The position numbers were made by a program, and so were the translations under genes. DNA of 25,298 nucleotides from JADHUC01 sp964617665 (GTDB lineage Bacteria > Planctomycetota > Planctomycetia > Pirellulales > Pirellulaceae): the NCBI GenBank assembly GCA_964617665.1, contig CAZUAH010000167.1, positions 1-25,298 on the forward strand, in the 5' to 3' direction. Shown in pieces: positions 15,896-24,349 of the stretch. The notes under the pieces were generated by a model. The model was given only the letters and a program-made list of their open reading frames with translations, had not been told where the DNA came from and made no database searches. The first letter of the stretch is position 1. Each line of letters begins with the position of its first letter.

Positions 15896-18208
15896 TCAAC
15901 GTTTGGATTCAGGAATAGGACATTCTCGCGAGATTGCCTGTTCGAACGTGACCTTGGGGCGGAAGTTTGGGTGATCCCGGTGCATAAGCGTCTTGCGCCC
16001 CCAGTAGCTGCCGTAGTACTGCGCATTCGAATCGATCCAGGTCGTTATGCGAACCATCTCCGCTTCGGTCAGTTCGACGTCGTAGTGTTCTGGCCGAAGG
16101 AAGTCGAAAAGGCGCGCGGTGGTCGAACCGAGCGTCTTCGGCGGCAGATACTCGGCGTTCCCGACTTTGGGATTGTTCTCGTAAATCAACGGGCCGAGCA
16201 GATTACGCTGCTTCACCTTGTACCAGTCGAAACGATTGCCTGTACATTTCACGCCGATCAGGTTCTCGTAGGACACGCTGAACACATCGGTCGGCACGCC
16301 GCGCAAATCGAGATCGGTGTCGTTGTCCCTGCCGTTGTGGCAAGACACACAGTGACGATCGAGGATCGGCTGAACATCGGCTTCGTAGTCCAAGCAACGT
16401 TGGCCGGTCTCCTCGCCTGGCTGCGGGCCAGGCATCGATGGTGGTCGGCGCAGTGCAAGCAGGTCGGACGACGATACGGCCGCCGTCGTATTGTTCGACG
16501 TTTCGTGGCACCCGACGCACGATCGGGTCTCGCCGGGGCGGTAATTCACATAGGTCCGTTCGCGTTGAACTTCCTGGTAGTCTTTGTCGAGGGCCTGGAA
16601 AAAGACGTTCCGATCGGCCGGGACATAGAAATGGGCCGAACCATCTTCTTCCACCGGCACGATACCCCACTGGGCCTTCAGTCCCAGGTTCGTAGCGCTG
16701 ACCTGAGAATGCTGTTGATGGAACGAGTGAAAATCCCATTTGCGCCGCGCGGCCCAGGGACGCGGTACCTGTTCGTTGATCCGAATATAGCAGACCTCGC
16801 CGTGCTGGACGCCTTCCATGCCGCGATAGATGTCGGCCACAACGCAAACGGCAAGGGGTACTCCGGCCAGTCGTTTCTCGGCAACTCCCGAATCAAGTGA
16901 TGATACGCGCAGTGGCGGTGCGGGTCGTGATTTCAGTGGAATCGGCGTCCAGCAACTGGTCCCCTTAGCCCGAAAGACCTCCGTGTATCGCCCTGGGCCT
17001 TCGTACAGATAAATGCCGTACCCGTCGGGCTGTTTCCACATCTTGTCCCGATCCGGCTGGCACACCATGATCAACGTGTCAGGGTCTAGCGGATATGGGT
17101 CGGCGAAGTGGGGACCCAAGCATTTGGCGTATCGTGGGTTGCCGTCCTTGCTCTCCATTTCCCACGGGTGCTTGAACCAACCTTCGGCTTCGACTTCCGT
17201 CTCTGGCGTCATCAGGGTCATCGCTTCGGGCGATCGGATGTTCTTGTTCGTGTCGACTCGGTAAATCGTACCCACCCCGGTCTGCGGGCAATGGGGAGCG
17301 CCGGTCAAAACAAACAGATTCGGATGACCTGGAACCTGACGTCCGTGAATCATGGACGGCGGCATGGCGATATCGTTACCATAGATTTCCGCCGATCCGG
17401 TTCCATCGATTCCCATGGTCCAAAGACACTTGATACACACGTCGCCCTTGTCGACGTATTCCCAGCGTGTGTAGAGGATGCGTCCGTCCTCCATCAGGGT
17501 CGGGTTCGCCTCGGAGACGGCCGAATTCGTCAGCTTCTGCATGTTGCTGCCGTCCGCATCGATACGATAGAGCACGCTGGTCGTCAGTACATCCGCTCCG
17601 TCACAGAGAATTCCGTGCCGGCAGCGCGTCGAAACGAAAGCGATTCCGCCGTCGGGCAAATAGCACGGATGCATGTCGTCGGACCAGTGCTGGTAGACGC
17701 CGAAATCAACGGGATACTTCTCCGGGTACCTGACCCAATGATACGGATTGTCTTTGAACAGGTGATACTTGCGGCTCGTTTCTTCTTCGTCGTCAGGCGG
17801 AAAGGTCAATTGCCTGAGCCCACTGCCATCGACGTTGATCTCCCATACGTGAAACCCGCTCCTGTCATCGGCTTTCCAATCGAAGACGATTCGTTCCGCG
17901 TCGAACGACACGTCGATCCTGTTGATCAACCCACTCTTCATTGCGTCAGGCAGCAGCGACGTGACGTCGCCCGACTTCAAATCAAGCACACAGAGATCCG
18001 TTCCAAAGAATTTGCATCCGTCGATGAAGTCCGTGTAGTAGTGGGACGACTGAAATGTTGCACGTTTGACAAACACCAGCTTGTCGACACCGTGATTTTC
18101 AACCAGTGTCCGCGCCCGTTCCGGGTGGAACTGGTCGGCCGATGTCGCGAGAGCGCAAAAGCCGCAAGCGACCAGGAGCATTCCGGTAATCAGAGCTTGG
18201 CGTGTCAT
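15896..18208 (-). CDS. HzsA-related exported protein with propeller and two CxxCH haem motifs
   Basis: This is a protein of 770 aa from the ATG at 18208 (GGAGG about 11 nt upstream); the frame is open further upstream but the signal peptide (TRQALITGMLLVACGFCALA) starts here. The N-terminal half has TolB/PD40-like propeller repeats (INVDGSGLRQLTF, IDADGSNMQKLTN, MGIDGTGSAEIYG). The middle has the segment shared with the alpha subunit of hydrazine synthase (HzsA). Two c-type haem motifs follow: CVGCH (564-568, in RSCVGCHE) and CVSCH (620-624). The second begins a planctomycete cytochrome C domain (ADVQPILDRHCVSCHNG). Anammox hydrazine synthase itself seems unlikely because no HzsB/C genes adjoin. 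A redox role in the periplasm is inferred; the reaction is unknown. Confidence 0.87.
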   Translation of the reverse strand: MTRQALITGMLLVACGFCALATSADQFHPERARTLVENHGVDKLVFVKRATFQSSHYYTDFIDGCKFFGTDLCVLDLKSGDVTSLLPDAMKSGLINRIDVSFDAERIVFDWKADDRSGFHVWEINVDGSGLRQLTFPPDDEEETSRKYHLFKDNPYHWVRYPEKYPVDFGVYQHWSDDMHPCYLPDGGIAFVSTRCRHGILCDGADVLTTSVLYRIDADGSNMQKLTNSAVSEANPTLMEDGRILYTRWEYVDKGDVCIKCLWTMGIDGTGSAEIYGNDIAMPPSMIHGRQVPGHPNLFVLTGAPHCPQTGVGTIYRVDTNKNIRSPEAMTLMTPETEVEAEGWFKHPWEMESKDGNPRYAKCLGPHFADPYPLDPDTLIMVCQPDRDKMWKQPDGYGIYLYEGPGRYTEVFRAKGTSCWTPIPLKSRPAPPLRVSSLDSGVAEKRLAGVPLAVCVVADIYRGMEGVQHGEVCYIRINEQVPRPWAARRKWDFHSFHQQHSQVSATNLGLKAQWGIVPVEEDGSAHFYVPADRNVFFQALDKDYQEVQRERTYVNYRPGETRSCVGCHETSNNTTAAVSSSDLLALRRPPSMPGPQPGEETGQRCLDYEADVQPILDRHCVSCHNGRDNDTDLDLRGVPTDVFSVSYENLIGVKCTGNRFDWYKVKQRNLLGPLIYENNPKVGNAEYLPPKTLGSTTARLFDFLRPEHYDVELTEAEMVRITTWIDSNAQYYGSYWGRKTLMHRDHPNFRPKVTFEQAISRECPIPESKR

Positions 18209-18512
18209 GGTGCGGTCCGCCTCCGGTAACGATGGAACATCGATTGTGGACCAACATCCCATCATTCGCTGGTCATTTCAAGCACTTTCATGCCGGTCAT
18301 CGAGCAATCCACTCGCAGTTCGTCCCCTGGCGAGCCGCACACCGCTATTTGAGTATCCACTTGATCGACTCACCACGCGCACCGGGTTAGTAGTGAAGGC
18401 CGTAGCGCATAGCGTCACGGTCATTTGGATGTGCGTCGCGTCCGTGTTCTTCTTCCACGGTGTGAATCGAGTCTTCCCGTTCTACTATGCCAGTGAGTCA
18501 TGGTTGCCTTAA
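18209..18512. other. Upstream region of HzsA-related gene, no gene seen
   Basis: About 300 bp lie between the HzsA-related start and the 141-bp palindromic element. Frames here lack a ribosome-binding site, signal or family resemblance. The promoter for the HzsA-related/sialidase pair should be here; no specific site is called. Confidence 0.45.
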
Positions 18513-18653
18513 GAACGTGTTTGAAAAATCGAATTCACCCTCCAGCAAAGCGGGAGGGTCGGACGCGAGAGCGTCCGGGGAGGGCCAATGCCCCCTCTCC
18601 GGCCCTGACGGGCCGACTCTCCCCAAGGGGAGAGTGAATTTCAAAACACGTTC
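18513..18653. repeat. MITE-like 141-bp inverted-repeat element
   Basis: Terminal arms GAACGTGTTT (18513-18522) and AAACACGTTC (18644-18653) are perfectly inverted. The match extends inwards imperfectly (GAATTCACCCTCC against GGAGAGTGAATT). The interior holds further hairpins, including GGCCC/GGGCC (18601-18614) and CTCTCCCC/GGGGAGAG (18617-18634). There is no open frame for a transposase. It resembles a non-autonomous, multi-copy palindromic element. No obvious target-site duplication is seen. The region from here to the next gene (18654-18777) holds that gene's leader. Confidence 0.75.
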
Positions 18654-18777
18654 CAAGGAAGACGGCTGAAGCAAGCTAACGCTCGGCGAGCTGTTTCGAA
18701 GGCGATGTTTGCGTTGCTATACTGGCAAGGGCTTGCGGTTCACCCAAGTTCTTTGCATCAAACGGGGGCAAAACGAG

Positions 18778-20145
18778 ATGAAGATATCAGTTGTTGTCGC
18801 ATGCGGGTTGCTGACGGTGTCGGCGGTCGACCCGTCCGTCGGACAAGAGGCCCGAAGTTTCGGCCGCCAGCTCTCGGTTGGTGGCTACCGCTCGATTCAG
18901 GAAGCCCTCGATGCCAACCCGGGAAAGGTGATCTATGTCCCGGCGGGTGATTATGAGATTGATGAGAAGATTCGGATTCACACCGATGATTCAGGGCTCT
19001 GCGGACTAGGTCGTATCATCCAGACGAATCCGGATGTCCCAATCATCGAAATCGAACGCGTCGCCCGCGTACAGCTTCGCCACCTCACGTTGACACGGCC
19101 GGAAGGCAAGATGGATACAAGAACCGAAGCCGTTCTCGCTATCCAGTGCCGCGATCTTGTCCTCGACAATCTCCAAGTCCTCAACAACCGTACGCGATCG
19201 GGAACGATCGCTATTCGTGAATGCGTTGGGGGTCGGATTCGTGATTGCCTTATCCAAAACTACATGCGCGTTTCGCTTGACGACCGCACGAGCAGTCGAG
19301 ACTGGGGTTATGCCTTCAACTGTATTGATGGCAGCGGCATCGTGGTGACCCAAAGCCGTGGCACGTTTATCCAAGGCAACCGAATCATCGAGCAGCACCT
19401 GCTGCCGACACCAGCGATCAAGAAGAAGTACGACCTGGGAAAGTTCGTCAAGAAGAACGACGACAAAGGACTCATCATCAATCAAAAGGTCTGGGGCGAC
19501 GAGTACGTGGACAACTGGCACCAAGGCTCGGCCATCATTGTCACTTCACCCACGACGAGCGACTACACTCAGATTCTCGGCAACTACATCGAGAATGCAG
19601 CACAGGGAATCGATATCCACGCGGATCACGTCATCGTCTCCCAAAATATCGTCAACAACGCGTTCATGGGAATGAAGGCCATGCACGGCTCGCGCAACAT
19701 CCTCGTCATCGGCAATCAGTTCTCGAAGAACGACTTGTGGAGCATCGGGATGATGCCCGGAGCCGCGTCGCACGCAGCAGGCCCCGCTGGCCCCGACGAA
19801 AAACCCATCGAAGCAAACGTAGACGGCGGCTCGATCATCGCCAACAACATCATCTCTGACTTCGGCTACGGCCACGCCAATTGGATCTGGGGCAATGAAA
19901 GGTCGCCCGTCAAGTTCGACACGGGACAGAAACCCGAGAACCCTCCGCTCACAGACGTCGTCATTCAAGGAAACATCATTTACAGCGTCGGCGGTCAGAC
20001 CAGCAACGACGGGACAGCCACGATTTCACCACCAAGATACAAATATGCCGTTTCGGTGGCAAGCGACGTCAAAGGACTTCACTTCTCGAACAACATCTTC
20101 CACCCTGGGACGGACGGGATCTCCAACGTGGAACTCAAGCCGTGA
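18778..20145 (+). CDS. Exported right-handed parallel beta-helix protein
   Basis: This is a protein of 455 aa. The ATG at 18778 is preferred over a start at 18709 because it begins a signal peptide (MKISVVVACGLLTVSAV, cleavage near VGQ-EA) and has a GGGGG stretch upstream. The protein opens with the polysaccharide-lyase/GH28-type motif SIQEALDANPGKVIYVPAGDYEI. It continues as repeated beta-helix rungs, for example FIQGNRIIE, QILGNYIENA, VIVSQNIVNNAFMG, ILVIGNQFSKND, SIIANNIISDF and VVIQGNIIYSVG. The asparagine ladder (GN-x-I/F) is characteristic of right-handed beta-helices. It likely binds or cleaves a polysaccharide outside the cell; no catalytic triad could be fixed, so the activity is not assigned. 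Confidence 0.88.
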   Translation: MKISVVVACGLLTVSAVDPSVGQEARSFGRQLSVGGYRSIQEALDANPGKVIYVPAGDYEIDEKIRIHTDDSGLCGLGRIIQTNPDVPIIEIERVARVQLRHLTLTRPEGKMDTRTEAVLAIQCRDLVLDNLQVLNNRTRSGTIAIRECVGGRIRDCLIQNYMRVSLDDRTSSRDWGYAFNCIDGSGIVVTQSRGTFIQGNRIIEQHLLPTPAIKKKYDLGKFVKKNDDKGLIINQKVWGDEYVDNWHQGSAIIVTSPTTSDYTQILGNYIENAAQGIDIHADHVIVSQNIVNNAFMGMKAMHGSRNILVIGNQFSKNDLWSIGMMPGAASHAAGPAGPDEKPIEANVDGGSIIANNIISDFGYGHANWIWGNERSPVKFDTGQKPENPPLTDVVIQGNIIYSVGGQTSNDGTATISPPRYKYAVSVASDVKGLHFSNNIFHPGTDGISNVELKP

Positions 20146-20301
20146 ATCACAATGACCTGAAATGGCACAGCTTCGATCATCCTGGTCCGTTACCTCAATC
20201 TGCAAGGGGAATGTTTCAGCGTGCCGCCGGGATGCGGAACTCAGAGCCAGTCTTCACCACTACCAAACTCGGTCGCGATTCCTGCTTTCGAAGACCGGCT
20301 C

Positions 20302-21489
20302 TCAGAGTTGCAGGCCTGAACGGCAGTGGGCCATGGCCTGTTCGGGCTGCAGCGCGCTCTTCATTTCATCCGGGTACTGGCGAAACCACGAAGCTACCAA
20401 CTGCATCTGATCGAGGTCTTCGTCCCAGGACTCGCGATCTCCCCCGTCGTAGATCGCCTCCAGCAATTGAAGACATCGATAGACGGACTCTTCTGAATCC
20501 GGCTGTCGTACCACCTTCACGACGTTGCCACCTGCCACGAACATCCACAACGTAAACCCGCCGCTACAAGGCACGGTATAGACGAACCAATAGTCGCGAC
20601 GAACATCTCGCATCAACTGGAAATGTTCGTTAAGGAACGTCAATTCCGTCCAGGCGTCACGAAGCGTAGCCGCCCTTTCGTATTGATGTTGGGATGCGGC
20701 CTCCTGCATCAGCGTCTGGAGACTGTCGATGATGCTCGTGTCGCTTCCATCAAGCAGTGCCTGGGCCGCCTCAATCTGCTGGGCATACTGCTGCTGTGTA
20801 CAGCGACCTGCACAAGGGGCAAGGCACGTGTTCAGCGGCCCTCGCATGCACTCGGCCGGCCGATCCTCATGAAACAGTGTTCGCTGCTCGGCATATCGCA
20901 TCGGAGTGTCCTGCGGACAATCTCGAAGTTTGAAGACGTGGTTCAGGTGGTCGACTGCCCCACTCAGGCGTCGGCTCAATCGCACGGGGCCCCAGATCAG
21001 TCGGCCGGATTTGGGCGGCAAGCGGCCCGTACGGAATCTTGACGCTTCACCCGTCGCAACGTAGACGTACCCAACCTTGCTTCGTTCCGGTCGGCCGCGA
21101 TAGTTGAACCGTGGACGCCAGCGACGGATCAGTTCCAACTCACGAAGGCGAACCACGAACTCATGTCCGCCGAGTTCCCAAACGAGCCGATGGGCGCGTT
21201 CAGCCACACGCTGTTCCTTTGCATGTGGTGGACCCTTCGTGAAATATGTGAGTAGCCGATCTTGAAGCTGGGCCGACATGCCCACGTAGATCAGATGCCC
21301 ATAGCGATCGACCATGCCATACACGCCCGGGTCGCGAGGGCAGTCGTCGCGAATTCGCTTTCGAAGATGCTTTGGCTCGCCTGCCAATTGCATGCTTCGT
21401 AGCGGCGGCTGGCTGTCGGCGAAATCCGTCGCACCAAAGCCCGTGAACCTCGGTTTCGGTGGGGCCTTACAGGGAAGCAGACCTTCCAT
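20302..21489 (-). CDS. Short UvrC/Cho-like GIY-YIG endonuclease
   Basis: This is a protein of 395 aa from the ATG at 21489. The GIY-YIG domain is at about 53-125: GVYGMV (55-60), YVGMS (68-72), a catalytic-type Arg78, and an acidic residue near Glu117-Glu119 before LIRRWRPRFN. Five cysteines follow (191, 214, 222, 226, 230). Four of them match the spacing and context of the UvrC iron-sulfur/zinc cluster region (KLRDC...AEC...NTC...APC). A UVR helix (SQHQYERAATLRDAW, 266-280) is next, which in UvrC contacts UvrB. The C-terminal RNase H-like nuclease and helix-hairpin-helix domains of full UvrC are absent, so like Cho it should make only one incision. The likely role is accessory nucleotide excision repair. 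The UvrC of this organism must be elsewhere. Confidence 0.87.
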   Translation of the reverse strand: MEGLLPCKAPPKPRFTGFGATDFADSQPPLRSMQLAGEPKHLRKRIRDDCPRDPGVYGMVDRYGHLIYVGMSAQLQDRLLTYFTKGPPHAKEQRVAERAHRLVWELGGHEFVVRLRELELIRRWRPRFNYRGRPERSKVGYVYVATGEASRFRTGRLPPKSGRLIWGPVRLSRRLSGAVDHLNHVFKLRDCPQDTPMRYAEQRTLFHEDRPAECMRGPLNTCLAPCAGRCTQQQYAQQIEAAQALLDGSDTSIIDSLQTLMQEAASQHQYERAATLRDAWTELTFLNEHFQLMRDVRRDYWFVYTVPCSGGFTLWMFVAGGNVVKVVRQPDSEESVYRCLQLLEAIYDGGDRESWDEDLDQMQLVASWFRQYPDEMKSALQPEQAMAHCRSGLQL

Positions 21490-21655
21490 GGCTCGGGCTC
21501 GCGTATCGACGGTGAAACTGCATTCGTTCGCATCAACTTACCGAGTCGTTGATGTCACGTCGATAGCGGTATACCAGTCGCTCCTTGTGGGCCGTACGCA
21601 AGGAATGTCGACGCCGAAATCGGTCGGGTAGTTGTCGGTGTTGGTACCCGCTCGG

Positions 21656-22084
21656 CTAACTCTTCTGCTGAAGCGGGCCACTACCGCACTTGGGGCAGAT
21701 CACCTTCCCGGCACTGGCCACCAGAAGCTCCAAGTTCTGGCTCCTGCACTGGAGGCATCTTCTCGTCAGTGCCTCGATGTGGTTGGCCTCGATGACATCG
21801 CTTCCACGGTCATCTGGCCCAAGCGGCAGACGAAAGGCCGTATAAAACCCAACCGCTCCGCAATCGCAACAAATGTTCGACCATGCCGTCGCCATTCGTT
21901 CATCCGCCGTCAGCTCATCTTCGGAGCCGCCAAAATGCTCTCGCAGAGCTTCGTCGCTCATGTCCTTCTCGACGAATTCATAGCGGTCATCGTCGATGGA
22001 TATGGCGGTCTTCCAGTTCCGTTCAGTTACCCGGAAGTCGCATGTCTCGCACCGCAAAGTAACTCGCTGCGCATCTGCTTTCAT
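21656..22084 (-). CDS. Small protein with multiple CxxC zinc-binding pairs
   Basis: This is a protein of 142 aa from the ATG at 22084 (GGAG 7 nt upstream). Four CxxC pairs are visible: Cys12/15, Cys72/75, Cys110/113 and Cys130/133. They suggest two zinc ribbons or rubredoxin-like knuckles. Between the first and second pairs is a charged stretch (EFVEKDMSDEALREHFGG). The C-terminus (VICPKCGSGPLQQ) is a typical zinc-ribbon end. I do not recognise the family. Zinc binding is inferred; a DNA/RNA-binding or protein-interaction role is possible. It is on the same strand as the UvrC-like gene but 166 bp away. Confidence 0.72.
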   Translation of the reverse strand: MKADAQRVTLRCETCDFRVTERNWKTAISIDDDRYEFVEKDMSDEALREHFGGSEDELTADERMATAWSNICCDCGAVGFYTAFRLPLGPDDRGSDVIEANHIEALTRRCLQCRSQNLELLVASAGKVICPKCGSGPLQQKS

Positions 22085-22235
22085 GCCTTAGCTCCGATTC
22101 TCAGCTACCCAAAATCACGCAAGGTCAATTGGATTCTATGCTCGCTACGGGGAATCGGGCAAGTGAAGAGTTGCCGAAAACGACCTGCCGTATCGAAGAG
22201 GCGATGGCACGGCACCAATAGAGACTGGGGCGCTA

Positions 22236-22400
22236 CTACCTCCCTCTTATGACCATCGCCGTATCAGGCTTCGTGTCGGTTTGACGAGCCTTTGGGGAAG
22301 CGTTTGATTTCAGTTGCGTGTACCGCTGCTCAAGTTCCTTCTGAAGCCGCTCGATGTCCGCAAGTAGCTTGGGCTGCCGATTACCGTCAGAACAATTCAT
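22236..22400 (-). CDS. Short coiled-coil-like protein (54 aa)
   Basis: The ATG at 22400 is preceded by GAGG about 7 nt upstream; a GTG at 22448 would add 16 residues. A helical heptad-like stretch (LLADIERLQKELEQRYTQLK) is followed by a polar, basic tail. No family is recognised. Coding status rests on the ribosome-binding site and the amphipathic pattern only. Confidence 0.5.
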   Translation of the reverse strand: MNCSDGNRQPKLLADIERLQKELEQRYTQLKSNASPKARQTDTKPDTAMVIRGR

Positions 22401-22687
22401 GCTGTCGCCCTCGGTGGATGGTTCCCTGGTGCCAGTCTCAATGATCACGAGGGATAGATCGGCTAACTCATCGATGGAATTTCGGAAGTCGTCGATTCGT
22501 CGTCAATAACGACGGAATCGTTGTAGCTTCTCAGCACCCGACGACAGCTCACTTGAAACGAAATCCGTTGAAGCGAACAGATTCTTGGCCTTGGCGAATA
22601 CGGGCACAAGGATTCAATCCAAACAGTCTGTCAGCCGATGATCTAAGGGTACGGACTTCCGCTTGCCTGCCAGACAAAGGATTCGCT

Positions 22688-22873
22688 GTGCCCGAGTCGA
22701 TTCGCATCCAAGACATGATGCCGGACGAGATCGCCGAGTTGCTGGTGGCCAGAGATTGCGATCTCACCGAGGAGCAAGCGAGCGCAGTTCATGAATTCAT
22801 CGAGCACATCGGCGGCATTGAGAATGCCTTCGACGCCGTCGCATTGTTAAGCCAGCTCAAAAGGTCTGCTTGA
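22688..22873 (+). CDS. Small helical protein of unknown function (61 aa)
   Basis: The GTG at 22688 has AAGGA 6 nt upstream; an ATG at 22715 would shorten it, and an upstream ATG at 22553 lacks support. The sequence is two to three helices (DEIAELLVARDCDLTEEQA, VHEFIEHIGGIENAFDAVA). The IxxIGGIENAxxA pattern recurs, from memory, in short uncharacterised planctomycete proteins. The function is unknown. Confidence 0.55.
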   Translation: MPESIRIQDMMPDEIAELLVARDCDLTEEQASAVHEFIEHIGGIENAFDAVALLSQLKRSA

Positions 22874-22990
22874 CCGCCTGGAAACGTAAGTCCGCACAAC
22901 GGCAGGTGTGGACCTGTTGCCGCGGGACGATGCGTAGGCTACCGTGCTCTGGTTACCCAGCACCACAGATCGCCCTTTCTGGGAGAGAAT

Positions 22991-23407
22991 ATGGCTAGTG
23001 AGGAGTTGATTGCCGGAGGAATCGCTGTCAATCCAGATGACTTGGACGACGACGGATTCACGAGCCTCTGGAATATCGCATCCGCGTCATCTGGGCAAGA
23101 AACAGATCGGACTCGACATCTTGCTAGCAAGCTATTGAGTTTTCTCTGCATTAAACGGTGTGAATTCGTAGTCGTCAGCTCAACGGACATAGAGTACCTG
23201 GATGGCTGGTTCGAGCGTGAGGAACGGCTCATGTGCAACTGGTCACCCGAAAACGACAAGGTCGACCTAATCGCTCAGCATGCGTGTGTGCCAGCAGATG
23301 CCCTTTTGAAATACCTGAAGTCGTACGATTTCCAGCCGTCCGGACGCTACAATCCGCGGAAGGCAACGAAGCTTGCATGGATTAACGACGACTGGAGCGT
23401 TGGCTGA
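22991..23407 (+). CDS. Hypothetical protein (138 aa)
   Basis: The ATG at 22991 follows a good GGGAGA ribosome-binding site 3-4 nt upstream. The sequence is mixed alpha/beta with an acidic N-terminus (NPDDLDDDGF) and a basic C-terminus (SGRYNPRKATKLAWINDDW). No signal peptide, membrane segment or known motif is visible. It lies on the same strand as the 61-aa gene, 117 bp downstream. I do not recognise the family. Confidence 0.6.
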   Translation: MASEELIAGGIAVNPDDLDDDGFTSLWNIASASSGQETDRTRHLASKLLSFLCIKRCEFVVVSSTDIEYLDGWFEREERLMCNWSPENDKVDLIAQHACVPADALLKYLKSYDFQPSGRYNPRKATKLAWINDDWSVG

Positions 23408-23440
23408 GAATCACGGTCTTGGCTCGTAGGCCGGGCAGTA

Positions 23441-24202
23441 TCACTCCTGGACCTTTTCTAGCATCCCCACTGGCACATAGAACTTCGCGTATCGCTTTCC
23501 GTCCGAATATGGAACTCCGGTCGGGTCCTCTACCAGCACCGTGGCCCTCTTGGTAATCCGATTCAAGATACCGACGTGCTCAGCGTCATCGAATCGAAAA
23601 CGGACTCGACAGCCTGGGTGGAGTTTGTATTTGACGAAAGCTCGCTCCTTCGGCGTGATGAGCTCGTGCGTGTGCTCCGTGTGACCAAAGAACCCGCCGG
23701 CGATGTTCTGAAAACGAGAAGCCCTACAGCTGGACGTGTCCCATAGCAGCATCTCCACCAGATGAACCACCTCATGCTCGAAGACCCGCTGTAGGGCTTC
23801 CAATCGATCCCGGCACGCGATACCGCTGACGGTGATTGGACGGTGGTCTTCATCGCCAAAGCACTGAAATAGCAGCGTGGACGAGACGGCGATCTCGAAG
23901 TGCGGGCGGCCTGGGCCTCGCCTGGGTCTATGGCGTGTGGCCGACCCCGCCGCCTTTGTCATCCGTTTGGAGACTCGGAAACGAAGCACGTGGTCGCCAA
24001 GCCTTTCTCGGCAATGCCCATCCAGAAATCGCTCGTCGTACTGCTCGAAAAGGAGCTTGAGATCATCTGGGTGGAAGGACTCGAAGTTGCCGGTCGTAAG
24101 ATATGGCGATGTACTCAGTACGGCCCCATAAATCTGCCGCGTTCGTGTCGAGATCGCTTCCTTCGCCACCTTCTTTGAGTTCACGAATTCGTGGAGATCC
24201 AT
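23441..24202 (-). CDS. SprT-like zinc metallopeptidase-like protein with C-terminal SH3-like segment
   Basis: This is a protein of 253 aa from the ATG at 24202 (AAGGA about 9 nt upstream). Residues 46-60 read DDLKLLFEQYDERFL, the usual SprT N-terminal helix (LFxxYNxxFF type). The HExxH motif HEVVH is at 143-147, in VFEHEVVHLVEMLLWD. A downstream His cluster (FFGHTEHTHE, His174/177/179) supplies a third ligand candidate. The basic segment RHRPRRGPGRPHFEIAVSSTL sits in the strand region. Residues about 190-250 (GCRVRFRFDDAEHVGILNRI, then KRATVLVEDP and KFYVPVGML) look like a KOW/Tudor-type SH3 barrel, a nucleic-acid or protein binding module. The role may be DNA-protein-crosslink protease-like (inference). 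An adjacent short ORF lies upstream. Confidence 0.8.
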   Translation of the reverse strand: MDLHEFVNSKKVAKEAISTRTRQIYGAVLSTSPYLTTGNFESFHPDDLKLLFEQYDERFLDGHCRERLGDHVLRFRVSKRMTKAAGSATRHRPRRGPGRPHFEIAVSSTLLFQCFGDEDHRPITVSGIACRDRLEALQRVFEHEVVHLVEMLLWDTSSCRASRFQNIAGGFFGHTEHTHELITPKERAFVKYKLHPGCRVRFRFDDAEHVGILNRITKRATVLVEDPTGVPYSDGKRYAKFYVPVGMLEKVQE

Positions 24203-24230
24203 CAGATCGCATCCTTGTTCTCTCTTTTTC

Positions 24231-24344
24231 CTATTCTGCCTCGGGAGTGGGTCGCGATGAGACGCCGCCATTTTCCCATCTTGCCGCCTCTTCCTCAAGA
24301 CGTCGCTTCGCCTCCGCTGCCATCTTGCGCTGCTGCTCTGCCAT
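24231..24344 (-). CDS. Possible very short charged helical ORF (37 aa)
   Basis: The ATG at 24344 to the TAG at 24231 encodes MAEQQRKMAAEAKRRLEEEA followed by ARWENGGVSSRPTPEAE, a strongly charged helix with a polar tail. It ends 28 nt before the SprT-like start and could be cotranscribed. The ribosome-binding site is weak. It starts immediately beside the integrase remnant on the other strand, so it might be the tail of a longer interrupted gene. Confidence 0.4.
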   Translation of the reverse strand: MAEQQRKMAAEAKRRLEEEAARWENGGVSSRPTPEAE

Positions 24345-24349
24345 TCTGA

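Noticed and set aside
15896..18208. Calling the haem protein a true hydrazine synthase subunit
   Set aside because: No hydrazine synthase partner genes are adjacent, and the family has many non-anammox members; only HzsA-related is supported.
17108..18229. Long plus-strand open frame (373 codons) opposite the HzsA-related gene
   Set aside because: It is the antisense of a gene with clear signal peptide, haem motifs and family features; the translation lacks recognisable motifs.
22553..22687. Extended N-terminus for the 61-aa protein from ATG 22553
   Set aside because: The extension is unlike the compact helical part, and the GTG at 22688 has a better ribosome-binding site.
22890..22913. Small hairpin GTCCGCAC/GTGTGGAC downstream of the 61-aa gene
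   Set aside because: One mismatch, an 8-bp stem and no T-run; too weak to call a terminator.
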